NCBI GenBank assembly: GCA_035507705.1
Contig: DATJNV010000048.1
Location: 33,123 to 97,122, forward strand
DNA length: 64,000 nt
DNA from: PALSA-350 sp035507705
Lineage (GTDB): Bacteria > Acidobacteriota > Terriglobia > Terriglobales > Acidobacteriaceae
Direction of reading: 5' to 3'
This document shows, one piece after another, positions 36,103 through 45,911 of the stretch (positions within the stretch are counted from its first letter, which is position 1; every line of letters begins with the position of its first letter). The notes beneath the pieces were generated by a model. That model was not told the origin of the DNA, searched no databases, and saw nothing but the letters and a program-made list of their open reading frames with translations. A program made the translations under genes and the position numbers.

Positions 36103-39012
36103 ATGAGGACCCGTTTTACAACCCGGTTCACCCGCCTCTCGCTACGGGGCGTGACTCTGCTCGCGCTGTGCGGTTCCGTTCTGGCCCAGCAGGCGGCGCC
36201 CCCGGCTACAGCACCCATATCCGCCGCAGCCGGCGCGGGCGCTTCGGACTCAGATCTAACAAGCAATTCAGCTACATCACCGCTCAGTGACCACACGTCG
36301 CTGACCGCGGGACAAATCATTTCCATCCTGCAGCAGAAGCCCGACATTGTCGTGGAACTCAAATCGCTGGTGGCTGACCAACTGCAACAGCAGGGTGTGC
36401 CCGCCCAGGCCGATTCCATCACCGATGAGATGCTTCTGAGCCAGATCACGACGAACGCTGCCTTGCGTGCAAATATAACGATCTGGCTGCGCACGCGGGG
36501 TTACGTTTCCGAAGCCGATATGGACCGCTTGCTCGCCCAGGCAGCCGCCGAAGGAGAGACTGACCAGGCTCTGTCTTCATCACAGTTACTAAAAGCCCCG
36601 GTTGATGGGCTTAGCCTCTCGAATGACGGGCGTGCAGCCGCCAGTCCCCTTACGGCTGCAGGCCAATCATCGATGCTCGAGAGCGGAGCCTCGCTCGCGC
36701 GTGCCAAACAATTGAATCCGGCAGCCGATCGCACGGCGGCAAAGCCCGCAAATAACACACAAAGCGTTACCGACGAACCGCAATCTCTCCACGTGACTGC
36801 TCCCTACAATCTGCAATCCCTGCGAGATTTGTATACGCAGATCCCTCCGGATAGCACCAGGCTCAAACGCTTTGGTTCCGAGGTCTTTACCCGCCACGAT
36901 GATATCGCAGGGGGTAGTCTTGGCAACCGCACGATGCCGGTCGATCTGCCCATCGGTCCCGACTATGTGCTGGGGACTGGCGACAGCCTGACCATCAACC
37001 TTTGGGGAGGCATTTCCCAAAGCTTCGCCCGCGTGATCGACCGTGAGGGGAAGATTGCCTTACCTGAAGCAGGTTCCCTGGTCGTGGCCGGGCTCTCGCT
37101 GCAGCAAGCTCGATCCGACATCGAAGGCGCTCTTAAGCAGCAATATCACAATGCCCAGGTAGACGTGACGATCGGCCGGCTACGCACCGTACGGGTGTAT
37201 GTTGTTGGCGATGTGCAGCGCCCCGGAGCCTATGATGTCAGCTCCCTATCCACGCCGCTGAACGCCCTCTATGAAGCCGGCGGCCCTACCAGCGTGGGCT
37301 CGCTGCGGATCATCCGCCACTATCGCGGACAACGGCTGATACGAGAAGTCGATCTCTACGATTTCCTGCTCCACGGCCTGCGCGTGGATGACGAACGCCT
37401 GGAGGCCGGCGATACGCTGTTGGTGCCGCCCACCGGGCCTCAGGTTGCCATCTTTGGCATGGTGAAGCGGCCTGCCATCTACGAGCTCAAGGGTAACTCC
37501 ACCCTCAAGGACGCCCTCAACGACGCCGGTGGAGTTACCGTCGCCGCGGCGCTCGACCACATCACGATCGAGCGTATCGATGCCAACAAGGAACGCGAGA
37601 CCGTAACCCTCGATTCGTCCCCTAATCCGCGAGCTGCGCTGGAAAAGATAGCATCCTTTGCCGTGAAAGATGGGGACCGCATCCACGTCGCGCCGATCCT
37701 GCCCTACAGCGAACGGGCTATCTATGTAGAAGGTCACGTTGTTCGTCCGGGCAAATTTCCGTATCGCGATGGGATGCAACTCAGCGACGTGATCCATTCC
37801 TATCAGGATCTGCTGCCCGAGCCGGCGGAGAAGGGTGAGATCGTGCGCCTGGTGGCCCCCGATTTTCACCCGGAAACCATTCAGTTCGACTTGGCCGACG
37901 CGCTCATCGGCAACATGAACCCAACGCTCCAGCCGTTCGACACCATTCGTGTCCTTGGGCGCTACGAGGTTGATGCTCCGAAAGTGATGATCCGCGGCGA
38001 GGTCCTGCGTCCCGGTAACTATGCCCTTTCCCAAGATATGACGCCGATGAAACTCGTGAACATGGCGGGCGGCTTCAAACGCGATGCTTTGCTTACCAGC
38101 GCAGATCTGGCCAGCTACACCGTCGAGGGGGGCGAAAAAGTTGTCAGCCAGCGAGCGTCGATCCAGATCGGCCAGGAGAATTTCGACAAGGTCCGTCTCA
38201 AACCAGGAGACATTCTCACCATCCACCAACTGTCAGGATGGAACGACATCGGCGCATCCGTCACGCTCGACGGCGAGGTGACTTACCCCGGCAGTTATGG
38301 AATCGAACAAGGCGAGCGTCTCAGCTCCGTACTCCGCCGAGCCGGCGGTTTGCGAGACACAGCTTATGCGATGGGCGCCGTTCTGATCCGTACGCAAGTG
38401 CGCGAGTTGGAAGAGAAAACCAGGCTCGAGCTGATTCACCAGATTGAAACCACGTCTGCCTCCGCGCGCCTTGCACCGAACCTGAGCGGCCAGGATCAAA
38501 CAGCGTTGCTGCAGGCTGCGACACAACAGCAGGCCGAGGTGCTCCAGCGCCTGAAGAGCCAGCCTGCCAGTGGGCGCCTTGTCATCCACATCAGCGCCGA
38601 CATCAATAGCTGGGCCAACACTCCGGCAGACATCGAAATGCATAGTGGCGACGTGCTGACCATCCCCAAACGCCCCGGCTTCGTGCTAGTCAGCGGGCAA
38701 GTCTATAACGCTTCCGCCCTTACCTATGTTCCTGGCAAGGATGCGAGTTGGTATCTCCGCCGTGCCGGTGGAACCAACGATGTAGCCAATCGCAAAGAGA
38801 TCTTCGTCATTCGCGCCAACGGCACGGTTGTTGGAAGACGCTCCGGAGAATGGTATGGCACGGACGTTCTCGGAACGCGCCTTGATCCGGGGGACGTCAT
38901 CGTTGTTCCGCAGAGGATCATCGGCGGCTCTCTGTTCTGGAGGAATCTGCTCACTGTCGCCCAGATCTCTTCTTCCATCGCGATTACCGCCGCGGTCGCG
39001 GGGGTCATATAG
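36103..39012 (+). CDS. Polysaccharide export protein, Wza-like with multiple SLBB domains
   Basis: 969 residues from ATG 36103, with GAGGAAC upstream; a longer reading from 35914 lacks support. A signal peptide ends near GSVLAQQA. A 280-residue low-complexity/helical part follows, then the polysaccharide export domain (PDYVLGTGDSLTINLWG, about 285-380). Several SLBB repeats come next (VYVVGDVQRPGAY, IFGMVKRPAIYEL, IYVEGHVVRPGKF, VMIRGEVLRPGNY, VTLDGEVTYPGSY, and LVSGQVYNASAL). A final hydrophobic segment at the C-terminus fits an outer-membrane helix. It forms the channel that takes the polymer across the outer membrane, working with the Wzz-like protein downstream. Confidence 0.93.
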   Translation: MRTRFTTRFTRLSLRGVTLLALCGSVLAQQAAPPATAPISAAAGAGASDSDLTSNSATSPLSDHTSLTAGQIISILQQKPDIVVELKSLVADQLQQQGVPAQADSITDEMLLSQITTNAALRANITIWLRTRGYVSEADMDRLLAQAAAEGETDQALSSSQLLKAPVDGLSLSNDGRAAASPLTAAGQSSMLESGASLARAKQLNPAADRTAAKPANNTQSVTDEPQSLHVTAPYNLQSLRDLYTQIPPDSTRLKRFGSEVFTRHDDIAGGSLGNRTMPVDLPIGPDYVLGTGDSLTINLWGGISQSFARVIDREGKIALPEAGSLVVAGLSLQQARSDIEGALKQQYHNAQVDVTIGRLRTVRVYVVGDVQRPGAYDVSSLSTPLNALYEAGGPTSVGSLRIIRHYRGQRLIREVDLYDFLLHGLRVDDERLEAGDTLLVPPTGPQVAIFGMVKRPAIYELKGNSTLKDALNDAGGVTVAAALDHITIERIDANKERETVTLDSSPNPRAALEKIASFAVKDGDRIHVAPILPYSERAIYVEGHVVRPGKFPYRDGMQLSDVIHSYQDLLPEPAEKGEIVRLVAPDFHPETIQFDLADALIGNMNPTLQPFDTIRVLGRYEVDAPKVMIRGEVLRPGNYALSQDMTPMKLVNMAGGFKRDALLTSADLASYTVEGGEKVVSQRASIQIGQENFDKVRLKPGDILTIHQLSGWNDIGASVTLDGEVTYPGSYGIEQGERLSSVLRRAGGLRDTAYAMGAVLIRTQVRELEEKTRLELIHQIETTSASARLAPNLSGQDQTALLQAATQQQAEVLQRLKSQPASGRLVIHISADINSWANTPADIEMHSGDVLTIPKRPGFVLVSGQVYNASALTYVPGKDASWYLRRAGGTNDVANRKEIFVIRANGTVVGRRSGEWYGTDVLGTRLDPGDVIVVPQRIIGGSLFWRNLLTVAQISSSIAITAAVAGVI

Positions 39013-39020
39013 GTTCGGCC

Positions 39021-40742
39021 ATGCGTACGCTCGCCATGCTGGTCTTCGCTGCTCTCATGCTTCGGCATAGTTACGCGCAGACGCACCTTCATTTGCCGAA
39101 GGAAGGATCGGGAGACTGCGACGCCTCCAACATGGCATCTACTTATGTCCCTATCGAAAGCTGGATCTATCCTGCGATCGAAAAACTGGCTCTCTCCGGT
39201 TACATTCAGACTGCGTTTGCAGGCTTGCGCCCGTGGACGCGAGCAGAGAGCGCTCGCCTGATCGCAGAAGCGCAGGAACACCAGACAGATCTCGACTCCC
39301 ATGAAGAAGCTTCCGAACAAGCGAATCGCCTCATAAGAGATCTCTCACGGGAGTTCGCTGTTGAACTTCGACAACGCGACGGCGAATGCTATCCGCAGGC
39401 GGCGATCGACTCGATCGACTACCGCAGCACCGCGATTGCAGGCACGCCGATTAGCGACGGCTATCATTTCGCGCAAACACTCACGAATGATTATGGCCGG
39501 CCCTACGGCGAGGGCAGCAATCTCTATACCGGCCTTTCTGCGCGCGCGTCTTCGGGTCCTTTCGCCGCTTACCTCCACGCCGAGTTGCAACAGACAGCGC
39601 CGGGACCCGCCACGCCTTCGTCCGCAGACGCGGCGATCGCGGCTGCTGATTTTACTCCCTCTGCACAGGCGGGTCCCGTGTCCGGCTTTACCCGCGGCCG
39701 GGTGCTGGAAGGGTATGGCTCGTACACCTTTCACAACAATCAATTCTCCTTCGGCAACCAGGCGCTCTGGTGGGGCCCAGGGAAGGGAGGCCCGCTGCTA
39801 TTCAGCAACAACGCGGAGCCGATCACCATGCTTCGCTACGATCGTGTATCCCCCATCGAGTTACCTGGTTTTGGCCGGTGGCTTGGGCCTATTCGTATGC
39901 AGTTCTTCGTGGGCCGTCTTTCCGGACAGCAATTCGTGCATGTGGGGAGCCAGACCCTGGGGCAGGCAGGGGTTAATCTCGGCAACCAGCCGTTTATCAA
40001 CGGTCAAAACTTTTCCTTCAAGCCCAGACCTGACCTGGAATTCAGTCTCTCCCGGACTACGATCTTCGCCGGCGCCGGAGCCGGGTTCACCACAGCCAGC
40101 TTTCTGCGCAGTTTGTTCTCTACCAGCAACCCCGCCCCCGGAAAGACTGACCCGGGCGATCGCCGGGTCGACGTTGACGTCCAATTCACCGTTCCAAAGC
40201 TCCACGATTTGTTGAAGGTTTATGTGGATACCTTCACCGACGACGAGCTCTTTCCCCTTGCCTACCCCACCCACAGCGCGTGGTCGCCAGGATTTTATGT
40301 TGTTCGCTTGCCGCATCTTCCACACGTGGATTTTCGCGGCGAAGGGTATCTAACCCCCCACCGCACCTTTCCCGGGTTCTATTACTTCAATGTCCATTAC
40401 CTCAGCGGCTATACCAACCAGCGGCAGCTCCTCGGGAGCTGGGTCGGGCGCGAGTCCAACGGATATCAGTTATGGACCAACTGGTGGTTCTCTTCGCGAA
40501 GCACGCTGCAATTCAGTACCCGGCGTCAGACCGCGAACTCGGAATTTCTCCGCGGCGGTGATCTCCGCGATATCAATGTCACGGCTGATCTTGCCTTGAG
40601 CCCTCACTGGCAACTGGATGCCTCTGTGCAACAGGAACAGTGGCGATTCCCGCTCCTTTCCGCCGTCACGCACCAGAATGTAACCACCACGATCCAGCTC
40701 TCCTTTCACCCCAAAGCAGGAGATTCCGATGGCTACCGCTGA
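39021..40742 (+). CDS. Wzi-like capsule-assembly outer-membrane protein
   Basis: 573 residues with a signal peptide ending near RHSYAQT (about 20). The Wzi fold is supported by YVPIESWIYPAIEKLA at the N-terminus, the helical bundle (ARLIAEAQEHQTDLD), and strands with FGNQALWWGPGKGGPLLFSNNAE-type text, the lectin-like core that holds capsule at the surface. It lies between the Wza-type channel and the Wzz-like gene; its end overlaps the latter by 14 bp. Its role is anchoring or assembly of the exported polymer. Confidence 0.88.
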   Translation: MRTLAMLVFAALMLRHSYAQTHLHLPKEGSGDCDASNMASTYVPIESWIYPAIEKLALSGYIQTAFAGLRPWTRAESARLIAEAQEHQTDLDSHEEASEQANRLIRDLSREFAVELRQRDGECYPQAAIDSIDYRSTAIAGTPISDGYHFAQTLTNDYGRPYGEGSNLYTGLSARASSGPFAAYLHAELQQTAPGPATPSSADAAIAAADFTPSAQAGPVSGFTRGRVLEGYGSYTFHNNQFSFGNQALWWGPGKGGPLLFSNNAEPITMLRYDRVSPIELPGFGRWLGPIRMQFFVGRLSGQQFVHVGSQTLGQAGVNLGNQPFINGQNFSFKPRPDLEFSLSRTTIFAGAGAGFTTASFLRSLFSTSNPAPGKTDPGDRRVDVDVQFTVPKLHDLLKVYVDTFTDDELFPLAYPTHSAWSPGFYVVRLPHLPHVDFRGEGYLTPHRTFPGFYYFNVHYLSGYTNQRQLLGSWVGRESNGYQLWTNWWFSSRSTLQFSTRRQTANSEFLRGGDLRDINVTADLALSPHWQLDASVQQEQWRFPLLSAVTHQNVTTTIQLSFHPKAGDSDGYR

Positions 40743-42003
40743 GATCATGACCACCAAAGCGCAACCCATGGCGAATTGGCTTAGGAATGCCAATTTGCTT
40801 TGGGACCATCGCCGCACTCTGATCAGGGTAGGCGTGTGGGCTCTCATCGTAAGTGGCGCCATCGCGTTTCTCATACCGAAGCGCTACGACTCCACAGCCC
40901 GGCTTATGCCCCCGGAGCAACCCTCTTCGGGAGCTGCCATGCTTGCGGCGATCGCGGGTCATTCATTGGGAGGCCTGGCGGGGTTCGGCAATCTTGCCGG
41001 CCTGTTGGGATCAAGAACCTCGAGTGCGCTATTCATCGATCTTCTTCGCAGCCGCACGATCAGTGACCATCTGATCGACCGCTTCCACCTGCAGCACGTC
41101 TATAAAAAGCGCTATCACATCGACACCGTCAAATACCTCGCCCACCACACAACGGTGACGGATGACAAGAAGAGCGGTGTCATCACCCTCACCTACAGTG
41201 ATACCGACCCGAGGCGTGCGCAGGCAATTGCGCAGGCTTATCTCGAGGAGCTGAATAACATCGTCACTCGCGCGAATACTTCTTCGGCGCGGCGTGAACG
41301 TGAGTTCATTGAGAAACGCCTGGTGAAGGTACAAGCGGACCTGCAGAGTGCCGAAAAAGCCCTGGGCCAGTTTTCAAGCAATAACGTCACCCTTGATGTC
41401 AAGGAACAAACCCACGCCATGGTGGACGCGGCCGCGAGGCTGCAGGGCGAACTCATTCTCGCCCAATCTGAGCTCGATTCGCTGCAGCAGATCTATGGCG
41501 AGGAGAATGTGCGCGTGCGGGCGGCTCGTGCGCGGATCGGTGTGCTAAAGAGCCAGCTGGCCAAGATGAGCGGCAGCGCCTCTCCCGAGGATTCCACCTC
41601 GGGTGGGGACAACACCGAACTGTATCCCTCGCTGCGACAGCTTCCGCGTCTCGCGGTTCCCTACGCCGATCTTTACCGCCGCGTTCGCATTCAGGAGACC
41701 GTCTTCGAGCTTCTGTCACAGCAATATGAAATGGCGCGGATCGAAGAGGCAAAGGATACACCTGTCGTGGCCGTGATTGACCAGCCGCTGATCGCGGAGA
41801 AGAAGTCCTTCCCGCCGCGCTTGCTCTTGATGCTTCTTCTCACCACGTTCTGCGTAGGAGCGACGTCTTTCTACATTGTTCTTCGCTATCAATGGGAACA
41901 GGTAAACCCGGGGGACCCTCGGAAGATTCTGGCCCAGGAGATAAGCGGCACTGTACGAGAAGAGTTGAAGCTTCGCCTTCAGCGAAGGTTGCGTGGCAAA
42001 TGA
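40729..42003 (+). CDS. Wzz-like chain-length/polysaccharide co-polymerase protein
   Basis: 424 residues with a membrane helix at about 33-50 and another at about 370-390. Between them is a long periplasmic coiled-coil region (AQAYLEELNNIVTRAN, then SSARREREFIEKRLVKVQADLQSAEKAL in part). The N-terminal block SARLMPPEQPSS-like and LARVAP-like text before the second helix fit the Wzz/PCP family. There is no Walker-A kinase extension, so it is a PCP1-like, non-tyrosine-kinase type. It controls chain length or links polymerisation to export. AGGAG lies about 6 bp before the start, and it overlaps the flippase by ATGA. Confidence 0.9.
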   Translation: MATAEIMTTKAQPMANWLRNANLLWDHRRTLIRVGVWALIVSGAIAFLIPKRYDSTARLMPPEQPSSGAAMLAAIAGHSLGGLAGFGNLAGLLGSRTSSALFIDLLRSRTISDHLIDRFHLQHVYKKRYHIDTVKYLAHHTTVTDDKKSGVITLTYSDTDPRRAQAIAQAYLEELNNIVTRANTSSARREREFIEKRLVKVQADLQSAEKALGQFSSNNVTLDVKEQTHAMVDAAARLQGELILAQSELDSLQQIYGEENVRVRAARARIGVLKSQLAKMSGSASPEDSTSGGDNTELYPSLRQLPRLAVPYADLYRRVRIQETVFELLSQQYEMARIEEAKDTPVVAVIDQPLIAEKKSFPPRLLLMLLLTTFCVGATSFYIVLRYQWEQVNPGDPRKILAQEISGTVREELKLRLQRRLRGK

Positions 42004-43325
42004 GAGTCCACCTTTCCAACGCGGCCTATGGAGTGCTCGACTACGCAGCCTATCCCGTAGCCATGCTGGTCTCCGCTCCCACGTTGCTGAAGCACCTGGG
42101 GGTTGCCCAGTATGGCATCTGGATCGTGACCACAGCAGCGGTTAACACCGGCGCCATCATCGCCTCCGGATTTGGCGACGCCAATATCCAATACATCGCG
42201 AGCGCCAGAAGCGAAGGGGACGCGAATCTTCTGCGGCGCGCCGTGCGCACCATGCTCGGGATCAATCTTCTTCTTGGCGCCGCGCTCGCTCTGATCTCCT
42301 GGCAGCTCGTGCCCTTTGCCGTCGGCCGCCTGGTATCCGCCGAAACCGGCCTACGGGCGGAGTGCCTGCTGGGTCTGCGCATTGCCTGCGTTCTCATGCT
42401 GGTGCGGGCGATTGAGAGTGTTTGCATCAGCACCCAGAGAGCCTTCGAACGCTACGGACCCGCAATCCGCATCAGCCTCTTCGCCCGCATAACAAGCGTA
42501 GCTGTGGCTGTGCTACTGAGCATCAAGGGCCTTGGCGTAGGCGGCATCATGGTGGCAACCGGGCTCCTGATGGTCGCCGGGACGGCAACCCAGCTGATCC
42601 AGCTCCGCCAATACCTGGGGCATCTCTCTCTTTGGCCCGCGTTCGACCGTCATGCCACATCCACGCTGTTCGGCTTCGGAGCTTTTAGCTGGCTGCTCGC
42701 TGTCTCCAGCGTCGTGTTTACCCAGGCCGACCGGCTGCTGCTGGGCGTGTCGCTGGGGGCGAGTACAGTAACCGCCTACGCCCTGGTCGTACAGATGGCG
42801 CAACCAATCTACGGCATCGCCTCCTCCGGGTTGCATTTTCTATTTCCCTATCTTGCCGGCCGTAATGCAGTCTCACACCCGGCTGCCCTGGTCAGCCCGA
42901 TTTGTCTGGCTTTCACTGTCAACGCCGTTATCGTCGCCGTGCCGACCGGGATACTGCTTCTCTTCGGCCCTGTTCTCCTTCATGCCTGGGTTGGCCAAGA
43001 GGTCGCTCAAAGCGCTACAGGCATACTGGCTCCAGTTGCGCTGAGTTTTGCTCTCCTGGGCCTCAGTGTCACCGCTTATTACTCATTGCTTGCGCTGGGC
43101 CGCGTCCGGCTGGTCACTGCGCTCAATCTTGTGGGCGGCCTCACCATGCTTCTACTCATGGCCTGGCTGCTCCCGCTGTGGGGCGTTCATGGAATCGCAA
43201 TGGCACGGCTATCCTACGGCGCCATCGCTCTGTTCATGTACGGCCCGCTCGCCCGTGTGCTGGGGGGCACACGGGCGAAACTTTTGTCTGCTTCAGGCAG
43301 CTGCCCGGTCTGCGAGGACGTATGA
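42000..43325 (+). CDS. Oligosaccharide flippase (Wzx-type)
   Basis: 441 residues from ATG 42000 (ATGA overlap with the Wzz-like gene). About twelve to fourteen membrane helices with the polysaccharide-flippase hallmark text: an N-terminal HLSNAAYGVLDYAAYPVAM and GVAQYGIWIVTTAAVNTG, and later FTQADRLLLGVSLGASTVTAYALV. Belongs to the MOP superfamily. It would move the undecaprenyl-linked repeat unit to the periplasmic face, where the downstream polymerase acts. Confidence 0.92.
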   Translation: MRVHLSNAAYGVLDYAAYPVAMLVSAPTLLKHLGVAQYGIWIVTTAAVNTGAIIASGFGDANIQYIASARSEGDANLLRRAVRTMLGINLLLGAALALISWQLVPFAVGRLVSAETGLRAECLLGLRIACVLMLVRAIESVCISTQRAFERYGPAIRISLFARITSVAVAVLLSIKGLGVGGIMVATGLLMVAGTATQLIQLRQYLGHLSLWPAFDRHATSTLFGFGAFSWLLAVSSVVFTQADRLLLGVSLGASTVTAYALVVQMAQPIYGIASSGLHFLFPYLAGRNAVSHPAALVSPICLAFTVNAVIVAVPTGILLLFGPVLLHAWVGQEVAQSATGILAPVALSFALLGLSVTAYYSLLALGRVRLVTALNLVGGLTMLLLMAWLLPLWGVHGIAMARLSYGAIALFMYGPLARVLGGTRAKLLSASGSCPVCEDV

Positions 43326-44560
43326 GCGCCTGGGCCGCGATAGCCGGAGTCCGAAGGACCTCGCAGCCAATAAGCCTCATGGCCGCGGCCGTGGGGTTTT
43401 ACTTTGCGTCGCGCTATTCGATCGAATATCTGTTTTTCCAATCAGATCCTCGTGCTGGCGGCGCATTCGGCGTGGGGTTAAATCTGTGGTGTATTGCAAT
43501 CGTCGCTTTTTTTTCTCTCGGGCCGGCCTCAAATACTATACGGTCGACAGTACGCGTCCCAGCCTTCCGCTCCATCGCCGCATTTCTTCTCATCGCCTTG
43601 CTTAGTCTGACATGGAGCGTGACGGCTTCCGTAACCGTAGCATTTGCTTATTGGTGCGGGGTAGCCGCCGACCTCGCAATGGTGGTTCTGCTGATCCGGT
43701 GCGGCCCGCTCGAAAAAATGTCTTTCTCCCTGATGAAGGGTTACGTATGGGGCGCCGCCTTTATCGCGGTGTTGACCTGGCTGTCGCCCACCATGCAGGA
43801 TTTGCGCCCGGGCAACGACGACTTCTTCAGCCCCAATGCGCTCGCGCTCATCTTTGCCTTTGGTGTGTTCTTCGCACACTATCTCAGCCGCACCGATCGC
43901 ATCTGGAATTTCGCCGCGATCACTCTCGCCATCACGCTGTTACGCACTCTGAGCAAGACCACCATTGTTGCCTTTGCCGCAGGAGAAGCGCTCATGCTCC
44001 TGCGCGACCCCGCGGTGAGCGGCCGCAAGCTGCTGGCGATCCTGGTCATCTCCTGCCTGGTGGTCGCCGCATTCTCGGGGCTGATCGTGGCATACTTCGA
44101 CGTCTACACCACCACCGGCAATGAGGCTGAAACGCTTACCGGCCGCGTGGGCATTTGGGACTACACCCTCGAAGCGTCGCTGGAGCAGCCCTGGCTTGGG
44201 CACGGTTTTCACTCTTTTCGAAATGTCGTGCCCGCCTTCGGCCCCTTTGAGCCCTGGCATGCGCACAACGAATTGCTGCAGCTCTTTTATTCCTACGGTG
44301 TGGTGGGAATCCTGCTCTACTTCGCGGTTTACGGCAGTTTGTACCTGCAACTGCGGCGTCTTCCCCGGTCTTCGGACAAGGCGATCTTTTCCGGACTGCT
44401 GCTGTTCATAGCGATTCGTGGTCTCGGTGACACTGATCGATTCGAATTGACCCTGCCGTTCTGGTGCGTTTTCCTCGTGAGCTCGCTGCTCCAAGTTTCT
44501 CCTTCCCCCTCACTCAACCTGGTTGCGTTGAGCGCGCCGCAAAAGGACGGCCAATCATGA
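43322..44560 (+). CDS. O-antigen polymerase/ligase-like membrane protein (Wzy/WaaL)
   Basis: 412 residues from ATG 43322 (4-bp overlap with the flippase). About ten membrane helices and a large periplasmic loop with the Wzy_C-type motif TLEASLEQPWLGHGFHSFRN and PWHAHNELLQLFYSYG, typical of O-antigen ligase/polymerase proteins. It polymerises repeat units or ligates the chain; the two functions cannot be separated by sequence. Confidence 0.9.
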   Translation: MSAWAAIAGVRRTSQPISLMAAAVGFYFASRYSIEYLFFQSDPRAGGAFGVGLNLWCIAIVAFFSLGPASNTIRSTVRVPAFRSIAAFLLIALLSLTWSVTASVTVAFAYWCGVAADLAMVVLLIRCGPLEKMSFSLMKGYVWGAAFIAVLTWLSPTMQDLRPGNDDFFSPNALALIFAFGVFFAHYLSRTDRIWNFAAITLAITLLRTLSKTTIVAFAAGEALMLLRDPAVSGRKLLAILVISCLVVAAFSGLIVAYFDVYTTTGNEAETLTGRVGIWDYTLEASLEQPWLGHGFHSFRNVVPAFGPFEPWHAHNELLQLFYSYGVVGILLYFAVYGSLYLQLRRLPRSSDKAIFSGLLLFIAIRGLGDTDRFELTLPFWCVFLVSSLLQVSPSPSLNLVALSAPQKDGQS

Positions 44561-45735
44561 ATATCGTCATCGCCGTTGCCGGGTCTTCCGGGCATCTTTC
44601 GGGCGTCACCCGTCATGCCACCAACCTGGCTCGCTGCCTGCTCACCCGCACCGGTGTGACCGCAGTCCACGTGATCGCTGCCCGGGGCCAGTGGCAGTCC
44701 CTGGACTCGGCTTTGCCCCATAACGACTCACGTCTTCAACTGCACGAGATGTCCGTGAGCCGTGACCCTCTACGGCGTAATCTCTGGTACTACTATCAGC
44801 TGCCAGCGATAGCCCGCCGCCTCCATGCAGACATCGTTCACTTTGCTTATCCCGCGCCTGTAAACAGACCTGCGCTTCCCTGTCCCGCGGTGGTTACACT
44901 TCACGACCTCTATCCGTATGACATTCCCTCCAACTTCGGGTTTCCCAAGGTTTTGTTCAACCGCTTTATTCTGCAGCAATGCCTGCATGCAGCAGACAAG
45001 ATCGCGTGCGTCTCCGAAACCACTTTTCGGCGCCTTTCCTTTTACGCTCCGCGGGTCGCGGCTGACCGGGCTGTCACGATCTACAACTGCGTCGACCCCG
45101 GACCACCCAGTTCCGAAACCAGTCCGATCCCGGCCTGGTTTGGGCAACCGTTTCTTCTGTGTGTGGCCCAGCACCGGCGCAACAAAAACATCGTTCTTGC
45201 GCTGCGCGTCTTTCAACGTCTGTTGGTCGAAAGAGCAATCAACCCCGCAGCTCTGCTGGTCATCATCGGGATCGAAGGCCCGGAAACGGAGAACCTTCGT
45301 CGAGCCGTTGTAGATCTTCACCTCGAACGGCACGTAGTGTTTCTTCGCGGTATTTCCGATGCCGAGCTCGAGTGGTGCTACCAGCACTGCGAGCTGCTTT
45401 TGGCGCCTTCCCTCATCGAGGGCTTCGGCCTGCCTATCGTGGAAGCCATGTTCCACCACTGCCGCATCGTTTGCTCCGATATCCCTGCATTCCGCGAAGT
45501 GGGTGGTTCCTATTGTCACTATGTGCCCCTGGAACCAACTCCGGAAGACGCCTTCGTAGAAGCGATTCGCGAGGCGCTCACAACTTTGCGGTTTCGTACA
45601 CCAACCGTCGATCGCTACGCGAGCGACCGCATCGCCAAAGCCTATTTTCAGCTTTACACCGAGCTGCGTCACGGCAGTATTGACATGGTTGAAAACTACG
45701 GCCTGGCCTGCAATCTGGAAAGGAGCGGATCATGA
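44557..45735 (+). CDS. GT4-family glycosyltransferase
   Basis: 392 residues from ATG 44557 (ATGA overlap). A GT-B fold with N-terminal GSSGHLSGVTRHATNLARCL (acceptor domain) and C-terminal donor domain. The latter carries ACVSETTFRRL, FLLCVAQHRRNKNIVLALRV, and the E-x7-E-like segment APSLIEGFGLPIVEAM. It adds one sugar from a nucleotide donor to the lipid-linked repeat unit; it is the only conventional glycosyltransferase in the main operon, so the repeat unit may be short. Its end overlaps the 59-residue ORF by ATGA. Confidence 0.93.
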   Translation: MNIVIAVAGSSGHLSGVTRHATNLARCLLTRTGVTAVHVIAARGQWQSLDSALPHNDSRLQLHEMSVSRDPLRRNLWYYYQLPAIARRLHADIVHFAYPAPVNRPALPCPAVVTLHDLYPYDIPSNFGFPKVLFNRFILQQCLHAADKIACVSETTFRRLSFYAPRVAADRAVTIYNCVDPGPPSSETSPIPAWFGQPFLLCVAQHRRNKNIVLALRVFQRLLVERAINPAALLVIIGIEGPETENLRRAVVDLHLERHVVFLRGISDAELEWCYQHCELLLAPSLIEGFGLPIVEAMFHHCRIVCSDIPAFREVGGSYCHYVPLEPTPEDAFVEAIREALTTLRFRTPTVDRYASDRIAKAYFQLYTELRHGSIDMVENYGLACNLERSGS

Positions 45736-45911
45736 GCGAAGATTCCCCCACCCTGGCCTCCGACCAAAAGCGGCTTCTCCTTGAGCATTTGCTGCAGGAT
45801 CCGCGGCGCCCATGGTTGCATTACCTTGACGGCCGCCAGGCGCTGCGCATGGGCATCCTTCTCCATCTGGGCAGACTACGTCCCACAGGCAAGAGCGAGC
45901 AACGTGTATAG
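45732..45911 (+). CDS. Small 59-residue protein of the polysaccharide operon, unknown
   Basis: A short frame starting at ATG 45732 after AAAGGAGCGG; the start overlaps the GT4 stop by ATGA. It encodes 59 residues: MSEDSPTLASDQKRLLLEHL, then LQDPRRPWLHYLDGRQALRM, then a short leucine-rich helix and a charged tail. No signal peptide, Cys or family match was recognised. The good RBS, ATGA coupling and small overlap with the next gene's GTG start make it likely real. It could be a regulator, a chaperone for the large downstream membrane enzyme, or a peptide substrate. Confidence 0.6.
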   Translation: MSEDSPTLASDQKRLLLEHLLQDPRRPWLHYLDGRQALRMGILLHLGRLRPTGKSEQRV

